From Undaria pinnatifida (lineage: Eukaryota; Sar; Phaeophyceae; Laminariales; Alariaceae), in the NCBI GenBank assembly GCA_012845835.1, contig JABAKD010000029.1, positions 3,989,500-4,053,499 of the forward strand: a stretch of DNA of 64,000 bases, given 5' to 3'. The position numbers and the translations under genes are program-made. Positions 1-11,700 of this stretch are shown one piece after another. The notes beneath the pieces were generated by a model. The model did no database searches. It was not told where the DNA came from and saw only the letters and a program-made list of their open reading frames with translations. The stretch's first letter is position 1, and the number at the start of each line of letters is the position of its first letter.

Positions 1-571
1 TGCAACCATCGTGTCATGAAGTGGGAGTACCTGGGAGATATCTAGACTTTTCCATTTGTATATATATATTGACGGAGGCACGAATTGCGTCAGATATACG
101 CGTGTACCACGTTCGCCTTGTTTTATTTTTTGTTTGAATTGGCATACGACGTGTATGAAAATATGTGGAATTGTGGCGAGCTTATAAAGCCTTATTCTTT
201 CCCATCCACCGGAGGACAAAAAAAAAAAAAAAAAAGTACACACCAGGTACATTTCAAGAGCTATAATAGACTATTAATATATATCCAGACTATATATCGA
301 GGAAGGAGGGGGGGGGTAGTAGGCGGGAGGGCGGTTGCAACCATCGTGTCATGAAGTGGAAGTACCTGGGAGATATCTAGACTTTTCCATTTGTACATAT
401 ATTTTGGCGGAGGCATGGATTGCCTCAGCTGTGACATACGCGTGTACAACTTTCGCCTTGTTTTATTTTCTTGTTCCCTGGGATATTATTTCACTCCAGA
501 GTGACTGGAGCCTGCCCTGTTTGCCCACGAGCTTGATTACGCGAGTCAATGTGACAACAACAACAACAGCG

Positions 572-622
<51 letters not shown>

Positions 623-640
623 ACAACAACAACAACAACA

Positions 641-907
641 GCTTCTACGATAGAGGTACCAAGCACTTTTCGTCGGAAATGGTTTCCGAACGACGGGGCT
701 CCTTAACCAAAAATCGTCGGAAATACGCCATTTTTTTCTTCGCATGATGATTCTCGTCGTGTACCTCGGCCATGGGATATTCCATCCGATATGTAGCACC
801 TTTTTTTTTTCTTTTCCCTAAACCAGTTTTTGGGAGAGGTCTTAAGCTCCCAAATCGAGGAAACCTCAGAAAAAAAGTGGTGCACCTCTATCTATCGTAG
901 CACGCGT
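641..907. mobile_element. TIR element family A, copy 1
   Basis: It is bounded by CTACGATAGAGGTACC on the left and TCTATCGTAGCACGCGT on the right, which are inverted. The interior carries the family marks GGGGCTCCTTAACC and AAATCGTCGGAAATACGCC. It has no coding capacity, so it looks like a non-autonomous or fold-back element. The left end abuts a CAA array. Confidence 0.6.
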
Positions 908-930
908 CCGGGCGCGACTGAGCTCCTTAC

Positions 931-994
931 CTTCGTCGGAGAGAGTGGCGGCACCGAAGAGGAAGAGTCGTTACCTAGCCCGGTACCCCAGTCC
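931..994 (-). CDS. Candidate small exon, possibly VIP1 linker
   Basis: A pyrimidine tract followed by CGACAG makes a good acceptor at 995, and GAAG|GTAAGG is a strong donor at 930. The single open frame reads DWGTGLGNDSSSSVPPLSPT, a Ser/Pro-rich disordered segment. It requires a phase-2 upstream exon, which the GTGTGC donor of exon 9 would supply. No homology is recognised; position and splice sites are the only support. Confidence 0.3.
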
Positions 995-1309
995 CTGTCG
1001 AGGGGAGCCAGGAAAAAAAACGGATCGAAGCAGAAATATCCGCAGCAGCAACAGCAGCAAGCACGGCAGCCGCGAGCGCGGGCAACAACAGCAGTAGCAG
1101 CACAAAACAAGCAGTGAAATGATGGGGGGAAAGTAGCAACAGCAGCAAGGTAGCGTAAATTGTAGCGGGCAGTATGTAGCAACACAGCAAAGCAAATTCG
1201 TAGCAGCGGTGGTAGCAATCGTAGCAGCAACAGCAGAAGGAACAACAAAACAACCTCGCGGATTGATAGCGACCGAGAAAAACAGTGTGGGGAAGTGAGG
1301 CCGGAAGAC

Positions 1310-1545
1310 AACACAAGCAGCAGCACCAACAGCAACACCACGACCAACAGCAACAGCAACACCCACAGCTACAGCCCTCTACCCACCACACTAACACCTC
1401 CAACACCAACACCAACACCACCAACACCAACACCACCAACACCAACACCACCAACACCAACACCACCAACACCACCAACACCACCAACACCACCAACACC
1501 AACACCCATACCAAAACCACCACCATCGCCACCACCAATTTTTAA
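1310..1545. repeat. CAGCAA / ACCAAC minisatellite
   Basis: A hexanucleotide-like array of ACCAAC and ACCACCAAC units follows a CAGCAACAGCAA stretch. Every frame on both strands is open here (Thr-Asn, Pro-Thr, Gly-Val), which creates spurious ORFs. Confidence 0.9.
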
Positions 1546-2083
1546 CCTGCTGTTGGTGCTAGCCGTGCCACAAGACGATGCCGGTGACACGGGAGCCGAG
1601 TAAAGCCGAGGCCCACCACCGCCGCCCACACCGCCGACGCTGCTGCCGCTGCCACCGCAAACGAATACCGAAATAGCACGAAGGCGGGGGGGGGGGGGGG
1701 GGGGGACTCATTCCATGCACAGCCGTAGTCGTACTAGCTACTGGAGTAGTAACGTGGACCGCCGGTAGAGACGGTGTCGCGCTGTCGCCACCACGGGAAG
1801 TGAAGGATACCCCGGCTAGGGCTGGCTGGATTCTGAATACAATCGAGATAAAATTGGCACACGACATGCACGAAAAAATACGCGGAAAGCGTGGTGAGAG
1901 CTTGACCTTTACGTTTCCCCACCCGGCGGAGGATAAAACAAACACCAAAACAAGAAGTAGTCGTACGACCGTAGACCCTCACACCCCTACAATGTCTGGA
2001 CGGAGCAACTCGGGGTTTCGCCGACCCGGCCGGCATCGCGTGCGCCAAAGCGCGAAGCGCCGTGAGGTTTTCGGCAAGTCGCG

Positions 2084-2172
2084 TTAACCCCATGAGAGCC
2101 CCAAAAACCCTCCCAATACTAACTCCAGATATTTTGTCTCCCGAAACGAGTGTCCAGTTGCAAAGGCGTTAA
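2084..2172. mobile_element. TTAACCCC MITE (family B), copy 1
   Basis: It begins TTAACCCCATGAGAGCCCC and ends GTTGCAAAGGCGTTAA, with inverted termini TTAACCCC / GGCGTTAA. At 89 bp it matches the copies near 33.84, 39.36 and 56.66 kb. No coding sequence. Confidence 0.7.
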
Positions 2173-2320
2173 GGGCGAGCTGCAACAACCTATGAGAGGC
2201 GGGGGGGGGGGGGATTCTTGTTGTACATATTAGTTTCTTCTTGATAGGTGTTGTATATCAGTTTGAGGGAATGTTCAACCGTATGCGCGCAAACAAAATC
2301 GTTATCCGCACAAAACGCTT

Positions 2321-2726
2321 CTACACAGGCCACCCACCGAGATAAGTCATGTAAAAAATCTCTCCTCCTTCCGACCCCGTTCCCCTCCCGTCTGTCCCAC
2401 ACGAGACCTCCCCCCCCCCCCAAACATGGCACGAACAAAAACATGCACACCTATGTTGAACACCACCGCTATGATGAGAGCGCCGTTGAGCACCGCCACC
2501 CCCAACCCCACTCCCACCCCCACCGCTTCCCTCGCCACCACCACCGCCACCCCCGGCATCGCTTCGGTGTTGCCGGCGGCGCAAGCGGGAGAGGTAGTTG
2601 AGGGGGCCGTAGAGGGGCTGGTAGTTCACGAGGGGTGCCTCTGTTGAGAAGAGGGAGAGTTTGTGGCTGGGTTTGACAGCCGCTTCGATGAACTCTTCTA
2701 GCAGCATGGCGCAGTCGTCGGTGTAC
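2321..2726 (-). CDS. VIP1: VIP1 exon 9 (start certain, 3' end uncertain)
   Basis: Acceptor AAAAG|G at 2727 restores Lys-Tyr-Thr-Asp-Asp-Cys-Ala, the conserved end of the kinase. The frame continues through [16 protein letters not shown], then a Gly-rich run, and stays open to a TAG at 2323-2321. Possible donors inside it are GTGTGC near 2445 and GTGGGT near 2334. I cannot tell whether this is the last exon or the lead into a linker and a phosphatase domain. Confidence 0.6.
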
Positions 2727-5700
2727 CTTTTTGGATTGCGCAGGTGTAGCAGCAAGGGCAAAGGAAAATTACAAGAACAAGAACAAAAAACGACGGAAGA
2801 CACAAAACAACCTGGTACCAAGAAAAACAGAGCAGTAAAGAACAACTAAACAACGAAACAAACCTATCACAATAACAAAGAAAAAAAAACAATGAAAGTA
2901 GCAACACAACATAATAAAACAGCCAAACGAAGAAACCAACTGAAAACAAACAAACCAAATCAAACCAAACCAAACCAAACCAAATCAAACCAAACCAAAC
3001 CGAACCAAACCGAACCAGACCGAACCAAACCTAGCCAACCTCAACTCACTTTCTGCTGTTCTTGACGAAGCTCCAACCGTTCACGTCGCAAACAAAGCTT
3101 TTCCCTTGCACCCTCAGGATATCGAAACCGCACACGCACTGCCGAAACGCCGTCGTGATTTTACCAGCGTACTCCTTCTCCATAGAGGACAGCATCACCG
3201 GAAATCTGGCAATGGCGGGGCGTGGGGGTGGAATAGGGGTGCATCAGCCACAGACAGCAAACAACAGTTCGTACCAACGACACCAACCCCAGCAACAGCG
3301 GCATCCACAACGACAACATGGACGACATCTACAGAAATGCATTGAAAACGACACCGACACCAGCAACAACAACGGCAACACTTACAACGACAACGGCGAC
3401 GACGGCAGCAACAACTTTAAAACAACAACAGCATCACCACCACCACCAAAACCAACACACCATAACTACCAACATCACCACGGCCCGCACCACCATCTCT
3501 GATCAATAATAAAACCTCGCTATCCACACCGCCCCTCCCTCCCTCCCTCCCTCCCCCCCCCCCCTCCCCTCCCTCCCCGCCCCCCCCCCTCCCTGCCTGC
3601 CTCTCTCCCCATCCTTCTCCCTCGCTCCCTCCTCCCTATCCTCCCTTCCTCCCTCCCTTCATTCCCTGCCTCTCCCCCCCCCCTCCCACCTAATCTCCTT
3701 GCCCTCAGCATTCCGGTTGACCTTCCCATCCAAGGCCGGAGATTTTCGCGCCTCAGCGTGACCATAATCTGGCCCCACGGTATAAACCTTAGAAACAGAG
3801 CGACGCGCCCAGGGAAGACAAGCCAGGGAAAACAGCAGCAGCGGGCGACAAACGAAACCAATACGGACGAGATAAACAAGACAACTCAGCATCCGTAAAT
3901 TGGCGCTGCTGTTGCATAGTCATTGCCTCCGGCGGCTTTTCCGAGGGCTCGCTCCGGGAGCTTTCCGGGCCACCTCTGCGGGGTCCGCAAACACGCACCT
4001 CCCCCGCCTATTTCATTTCATATCCTGGTGCCCACTGCACTGCCGTCTGCCGAAAAAAAAAAATGCCGCTCTTAAATCCAGGTAGTTGGTGCGAAACAAT
4101 CATGGGCGCAGTTGTAAACTAACACCAAGGGGACCGTAGGACGGGTGTTAATACACCCCATGCTCACTACGACAAGGTGGTGGATTTGAGCCAATCTCAC
4201 GAGTGCCTCTGCGCCTCACCGACGAAAGCCCTCCGGGCCATCTGCTCGGCGCAGCGTAGCCAACCACTCTTCATTGCGGACCCACACCGCAACAGCAGGA
4301 TACAGCAACAAAGCAATAGAGATCGCGCACAAAACAGGACGAGGGGGGTCACCACCCCACTCGCGCACCGAGTGACCTAACCCCCCCCCCCCCCAAAAAA
4401 AAAGTGACCCCCCCGCCCCCTGTAGCCTTGGTGCTACACTATAAACACGTCTGGATTGGTCGGGGTGTTGCTTGCCGAATTATTTGCTGCGCGCCGCGGT
4501 GGCAACTTTTTTTTGTTTCCTGTTTTTAGCTTTCAAGAGTCCCCCCCCCCCCCCCCTCTTCTCATCTTGTCGACACCCCCCGTCCCTCGGTGGGCGTGCA
4601 AAGCCAAACCACACCCCCAAGGGGGGGCTTGTGGACTGAACCTAAATACTAGACCATCTTGACACGTTTGCACCAGTATGGGCCTGATGCGTACGAACTC
4701 TGACTTCCGATTTTCTACTTATTATATTTTAGGTGGCTGTGCGACTCGCTTCAGCTATGCCACAACTACAACAACAACAACAGCAACAGCAACAGCAACA
4801 GCAACAACAACAACAACAACAACAACAAGCACAAGAATAAGGGGTGTCTGTTTACTTTGGCGGGAAGCAAGAGCACTTTCTTCAGGTAGTTTTCAAGCGT
4901 TTTTTTTTCAAGTTTTCTGGTACAGGTATAGCTCATATCACATGCACGCCTGTGTTTCACCTTTCCTCCTATTAAATTTTTCAACGGTAGGTTCTGTAGG
5001 GTACCCACAGATCTATGCCGGGGGTAATTACCCTCTGTTTTACCCTTCAGAAGACTTATGTGAGTTATGTGACCGTAGCGCCACAATACCCTACACTTCT
5101 GTGAGTTCCGTGACGGTTGCACCACAGAACCCTACACTTCTGTGAGGTTCTGTAGCACATCCGATACCCCACAGAGATTACCCTCCGGTTCTGTACACAA
5201 TACTCCCAACACTTCTGTGAGTTCTGTGGCGGTCATGCCACAATACCCTACACTTCTGTGAGTTCTGTTGCACATCCCGTACCCTACAGAGATTACCCTC
5301 TTGTTCTGTAACAGATCCAATACCCTACAGACATTACCCGTACCCTACAGAACTTACCCTTGCAATTTTTTCAACTTTTTTTTTTCATTTGCGACGCCCC
5401 CCCGATATTTCATAGCCAAGTAAACCCCGAAAGAGAAACCTTCTATAGGGCTAATTAGGACCGTGTGTTTTTACCTTTAGACAAACCATTACACACCTCC
5501 GACAGATCACGACATAGATCATATAGATATTATAGCTCGTATATATCATCTAGATCGCACAGATCATATATGTCATATATATCATACAGATGACCTAGAT
5601 GATCGAGATAATATAAACCATATACATCATAGAGATGATATATATACTTCGTATATCATATGGATCGTACAGATCATATCGATCATATCGATCATATAGA

Positions 5701-8700
5701 TCATATAGATCATACAGATCATGTAGATTATACAGATCACACACACATGAAATAGATCATACAGATCATGTAGATCATGTATCCGCCGGTAGGAGGTGCT
5801 ATGCAGGATCTGTATGTATATAGTACAAATCCAACCCAAGATTCATGTGTTGGATCGTGCAGATCATACAGCTCCCACCCGGTAACATTGAGGGCATATC
5901 AAGCATTTGGGCAAAAATGTGCCCTCCACTGGGCGATGCCTTGCAGCAAACCACACCTCGGACAGATCATGATCTAGATCATCTATACCTCGGACAGATC
6001 ACGATCTGGATCATTTACACCTCGGACAGATCACGATTTAGATCATCTAGAAAGATCCTCTAGATCATCTGCAGTAGATCCCATATCTGCCCTTATGATA
6101 GGTTGCGCAGGATCTGGGTAGTACAGGTCCAACCCAGGAAAAACACGTGCTAGATCACGCAAATCATCCGGCTCTCACCTCCGGCAAAATTTACCTATCT
6201 ACAAGCCATGCAAATAGAAAATGTAGGCCAGGATCTGCGACGCGTGCTACGACAGAGGGTGTACCACTTTTCGGCTAATTCGTTTCTGAAATGACGGGGG
6301 CTCCTCAACCCAAAATCGACCGACGAAAAAAGTCATATATTACTTTTTTGCAACAAACTGTGTGAGTGTTTTTTCCTGCATACCTAGGCCAGATGGGGTT
6401 TGGTCATCGAGTTGCCCTTTTTTTTTCAGTTTGCGCAAAAATCAGCTGACGCGTGCCACGATAGAGGTAAACCTTTTCTTGGCGAAAATGTTTGCTGAAT
6501 GACGGGGCTCCTTACCCCAAAATCGTCGGAAAAAAAAAAAAAATCGGCCTCTTGTTTTTCATGACTCTCGTTGTGTACCTAGGCCCTGGGATTTTTCATC
6601 CGGTGTCATAGCAGTTTTGTTTTGCTCCAAATCCATGTGTGGGGGAGAGGTCTTGCGCTCCCAAATTGAGGAAATCTCACAAATCTCATAAAAAACAGTG
6701 GAGCTCCTCAATGGGTTAGGTGCCACACGAAAAAAAATGGTGCACCGCTCTCCCTTAGCGATAATGCTGTGCGGGAATCTGCGTAGTACACATCCCAACC
6801 CACAAAAGACACGCCAGTTCATCCAGATCACACGACTTCCCACCGGACAACATGATCTATAGACCATACAGATATGTATTCCCTGAGAGACCCATATCAT
6901 CTACCAGGTATAGATCAACAGGGATCTGACATGTCCAACGTGTAACGCAGTCAGTTCGTTTGTCCATGTTTTCTTGTTTCTCACCTTTACATCGGTGCCC
7001 TGCGTCTCGACGAAGGCCTCGTAGATGAAGGATCCCTCGCGCCGAATCTTGTTGTGCATAGGGTAGAACTCGCTGCTCCGGTCTCCGATCTGGACGCATC
7101 ACGAGGCAACGAGCTAACGTGAGATCAGCAACAAGCTGCACCCCACTCCACCACACCACACCAAAATACTGTCGTGGTCCCTGGTAGTGCGGTAGCCTTT
7201 TGTGCGGTGACCCAGCTTAGTGCGGTCAAAATCGCATGACACGAGCTTGCTCGTCCCAAAAAATGCTACTAATAGTATGGCACTGCACCATCTCGGGATA
7301 GTGCGGGGTGCCACTTTAGTGTTGGTATCGTTGTCTGGCAAGGAATTGCACTAGTGATTGTCGCGACTGTAGAAAATACCGCACTTGAGAGCGGTAGCGC
7401 TAGAGCGGCAACTACACTGTCCACAGCGGCAGCAGCACCAACGAATCGCCAACCACGGCAGTGCTCAACATCAGCAGCATCGTCAACAACACCGACATCA
7501 TCAACAACACCGACATCAGCGACGGCAACAGCACCAAAACCAACGCCAACACCAGCAACGCCAACACCAGCAACACCAACACCGACACCATCAACAACGA
7601 CAACAAAAAAAACACCAATACCGACCCCACCACTCTGACCACCAGTACCAACACCAACCTCAACAACACCAACACCAAAACCAATACCAACAACACCAAT
7701 ACCAATACCAGCAACAACAACGGCAGCAACACCAACGCCAACATCAACACCAGCTACCAACACCAACACCAACGCCAACACCAACACCAACGCCAACACC
7801 AACACCAACGCCAACACCAACACCAACGCCAACACCAACATCAGCACCAACACCAACATCAACACCACCAACACCAACACCAACACCAACACCAACACCA
7901 GCACCAACACCGACACCAACACCAACACCACCACCACCACCACCAACGACAACATCAAAAACACCACGAACACCAACACCACCACTCCGACCACAAAATA
8001 CAACCCCGCATTCCAATAAACAAAAAAACCAGGCTCACCTTTCGGAAGAGGCGTTTGGAGCCTCCGCCCGCACTCATTGGGTAGTATATGTAGACGTTGT
8101 GGTCCTCCGCGTCGACTGGCTTTTCGACGAACGGTTTGTGGATTATCATGCCTCCCACCTACAGGGTACACCCAGCAGCGTCATACCAGCGTCATACCAT
8201 GGTCATTCGACTCGCTGACCGACTTGTTGAGAAAACTTCTCCAACCAATCAGACATCACTGCTCCATCAATCAATCATCGCTACACTTTGCAGTTGACCA
8301 ATGAAACGTCACTAATCGACCAATCAACCATCGCTGCTCGATCAATCAAACATCACTACTCGATCAAAATCAAACGTCACGACTCGACCAATCAACCATC
8401 ACGACGAATAGGTGGCCAATCAAACATCACAATTAATAACCAATAATCGACCAGCGAACCACCACTATTATTCTTCTGTGTGGAAGCCTCACCTGTATGG
8501 AGTCGTCCCCCTCCACGATATTTACTTCCTCTATCGGGGCGTCTCCATACCTGCCCACAAGAAACGTATCCAAAACATGTTGCATCGAAAACACATCAAA
8601 AACGTGTTGAACCCAAAACGCATCCGAGGAGTATAAGAACGGATCAAAACGTACGCAAAGTGTATCCAAATCGTATCCAAAACATATCCACATGTACAAA

Positions 8701-11700
8701 AAAGAAAGCCATCCAACAGGATCCGATCGGATGCGCATACACAAAACAACAAAGCTTATGTAACTCGGTATATCCAAAACATGTACAACACGTATAAAAC
8801 GCGTACTGTACCAGGTGCAAAAAAGAACATCCAAAACGTGTCCAACAAGATCCGTACGTGTCCGACACACATCCAAAACGCATCAAAAAAATATATATCC
8901 AACCGTGTTGAAAATGTATCCAACAGGATTCGATCGGACGCGAATACATATAAGAACAAGACGGAATTAAAAAATATCCAAAACATGTCCGACACGCGCA
9001 GAAAATGTACCTATAAAATAGATATGATGTTAAATCTAGCTCAAAATTCCCCACCTGAAGTAACAATAGCAACACTTACAATTGTAGTGGACAAAAAATA
9101 GGACCCCTCCCAAAAAAAATCTCCCTAATAGTATATTACGAGTACCAACAACGCAGCTTGCAAAGATGAGTATTGACCTGAAATTCGTCGAACTCACGGC
9201 TGACGTCCTTGAAATATTTTTATAAGATAACGTATCCGAATCGTATCCGACAAGATCCGATCGGACGCGCATACAAAAAGAAAACGTATCAAAAACGTGT
9301 CCAACGAGATCCGATACCACGCGCACACACAAAGATGTCAGGAGACAGTCTGTCAAGGGAAAACGTCCGGCGGTCAAGGGTGTCAAACTGATCGTTCCAC
9401 GCTGAAATCTAGTAGTTTGCCGTCAGTCAAGGGAAGACGTCCAGCGGTGAAGGGTGTCAAACCGATCCTTCCACACTAAAATCTAGTAATTTGGCGTCAG
9501 TCCAGGGAAGACGTCCAGCGGCAGAGTGTCAAACCGATCGTTCCACATTAAAACCTAGTGGTTTGGGGGAAAACGTCCGGCGGTCAAGGGTGTCAAACCG
9601 ACCGTTCCACACTAACCTAGTAGTTTGCCGTCAGTTAAGGAACGACGTCCAGCGGTCAAGAGTGTCAAACCAATCGTTCCACATTAAAACCTAGTAGTTT
9701 GGCGTCAGTGAAGATAAATTATTGGAAATTTGCCGTCGGTCAAGGGGTCAAGGTGCCGTCTCCCGGCATGTTTGCACACAGAGGACCAAGAGATACACAA
9801 CACGCATGCGAAACACTTTCAAAAAGACCGCGTATACGAAAAACAACAACTTGAGGGGAGGAGGGCGGAGGAGTGGCAGGGGAGCAAAATAACAAGCACG
9901 GGAGCAAACGAACAAACACACACGCACAAAACACACGGAAAAACAACCACAAACAACAAAAACGAATGTACGAACGACCAAAAAAAACGACCAACTCTTC
10001 CCGCCCGAAAAAGAACAATAAGACACCAATGACAAAATCCGGAAACAAAACAATCGAAACAAGTCCGTAAACAGAAGGGGAAAAAAACGCGCTCACCCAT
10101 CTCTGCTGACGTATACGTTTTTTGGCGTGGGCACCCTGAGCTCCTTCAACAGGTCGTACACCTGTCGGCCAGCAAAACAAAAAACAAAACAATTCAACAA
10201 AGGCGACGACCGGACTAAATATCGCTCGCCCACAGACACGCCCACCATTTCATACACCCACCAACCCACCCACCCACCCACCCAATCACTCAAACAACCA
10301 CCCACGTACCCGAACAACCATTTACCCACCCGCCCTCCAACCAACCCACCCACTTTTCCAAACAACCATCCACCTACCCATACAACCACCCACCCGCCCG
10401 CCAACCAACCCATCCAACAACCCAAGCAACCACCCACCCACCCACCCAACCACCCAACTACCCACCCGCCCGCCAACCAACCCATCCACCCGCCCAAACA
10501 ACCACACCCACCCGCCCGCCAACCAACCCATCCACTCACCCAACAACCACCAACCTACTCAACCACCGGACTACCCACCCACCCACTCATCCACCCAACC
10601 AAACCCAACCCAACTCAACCCCAACGTGTTTGATCACTGCTAAACGTGTTACACAATAAAAAAAAGATGCTCGCCTATACCATCCAAGGAAAAAAACACC
10701 AAGCAGAAAAATGGAAGGGAAAAATCTAGAGTTGAAAATTAAGCAGGCCCGGTCAAAAAGGGCCGCGAGTTTGACATTCTTGTCCAACTTCGACTATTAA
10801 TAAATGGCTGAACTAACCCTTACCTGACTTCAGGCCCCAAAATTTCGCTCCATAGACCGTTCCACAGACCGTTCCGCAGAGTACCGTACTCAAAAAGAGC
10901 GAGCCTCTCGCGTGCACCATCCACACAATGCACAAACCAACTGCGGAAAAAAAACACATAAGACCTGCTGCCGTTCTCGATGGCTTACGTAACATACTTG
11001 GAGAGTATTCTGTTCAGGCGCAGCTTGGCTTGGTTCATCCACCAAAAGTCTACATCATGCCCCCCAGCCCCCCCCCCCCCCCTCCCCCCGACACCCAATC
11101 ACCCCTCCAAAAGAAAATGCCTCCCCCCCCCCCCCGCTCCACCCTTCGTCGATCGTGCAAGCCTTCCTTCGTCTACACGCTGTTGAGCGCGTTTGGGCAT
11201 CATAAACGTGAAATGCGATCCCCCCCTCCTCTTCTCCCCAGCAGCACTCCCGCAACAAACAAGGATCCCCCTCTCGCCCGCCCATCCCCCTTGAAAAAAT
11301 CTCTTCCCTCGCGCCCTCACCCTTCGTCGATCGTGCAAAACCTCCTCCATCTCCAGGCTGTTGAGCTCGTAGGGTCTCCTGAGAGCAATGTACGACCTAG
11401 CCTTGGCTGCTGGGAATCCAGTGGAGAAAAAGGCGATGATGCAGTCGCACATGGGCCAGTCTTCCACGGGGTCTTCCAAGATGCACTTGTCCCCGAACAC
11501 GATCACCTGTGAACGCACACACCGGACAGATAGATCAGATAGACGATCAACATATTCTAGACAGATGACGAAACCTACAACAGCTATTAATAGTAGATTA
11601 TCTCGATCCTCAATTTTGTTGCTTTGTTTTTTTCTTACGTGTTTGTATGTTTCACTCGTCGTACGAGAAGGGGAGTAGAAGAGTGGCAACAGCAAAATAA

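Larger units (their letters stand above)
1..2320. other. Repeat-rich DNA left of the last certain VIP1 exon
   Basis: This stretch holds two copies of an A-tailed repeat (about 1-235 and 335-480), a CAGCAA array (558-642), a TIR element (641-907), CAG/GTA-type trinucleotides (1040-1260), an ACCAAC minisatellite (1310-1540), another A-tailed repeat (about 1850-1935), a repeat beginning at about 1960 (CGTAGACCCTCACACCCCTA) and a ~90-bp MITE (2084-2172). Apart from the small candidate exon at 931-994, I see no gene. Confidence 0.7.
3788..6984. other. VIP1 intron 6: repeats only
   Basis: The intron contains C-runs (4380-4420), a segment resembling the flank of the pentamer arrays (4440-4660), a CAA/CAG array (4756-4830), a degenerate 'CTACACTTCTGTGAGTTCTG' array (4990-5360), an AGATCATAT array (5510-6070) and family A copies (6237-6762). 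No exon recognised. Confidence 0.7.

Noticed and set aside
3520..3879. Gly/Arg/Glu-rich minus-strand ORF
   Set aside because: It is the CCCT-rich intron tract read antisense. Only the embedded exon 3690-3787, in its own frame, is real.
7269..8218. Long ORFs on both strands reading poly-(Pro-Thr), poly-(Asn-Thr), Gln-His or Leu-Val repeats
   Set aside because: They are translations of an ACCAAC minisatellite in a VIP1 intron. All frames are open because the repeat has no stop codons, and real exons flank it in another frame.
10990..11053. Possible extra VIP1 exon reading [17 protein letters not shown]
   Set aside because: It has a GATGTAG acceptor and a GTAAGC donor, but exon 2 (phase 0) joins exon 3 (phase 0) directly to give the family sequence DRRR-VYDLL. 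This piece would break the phase.
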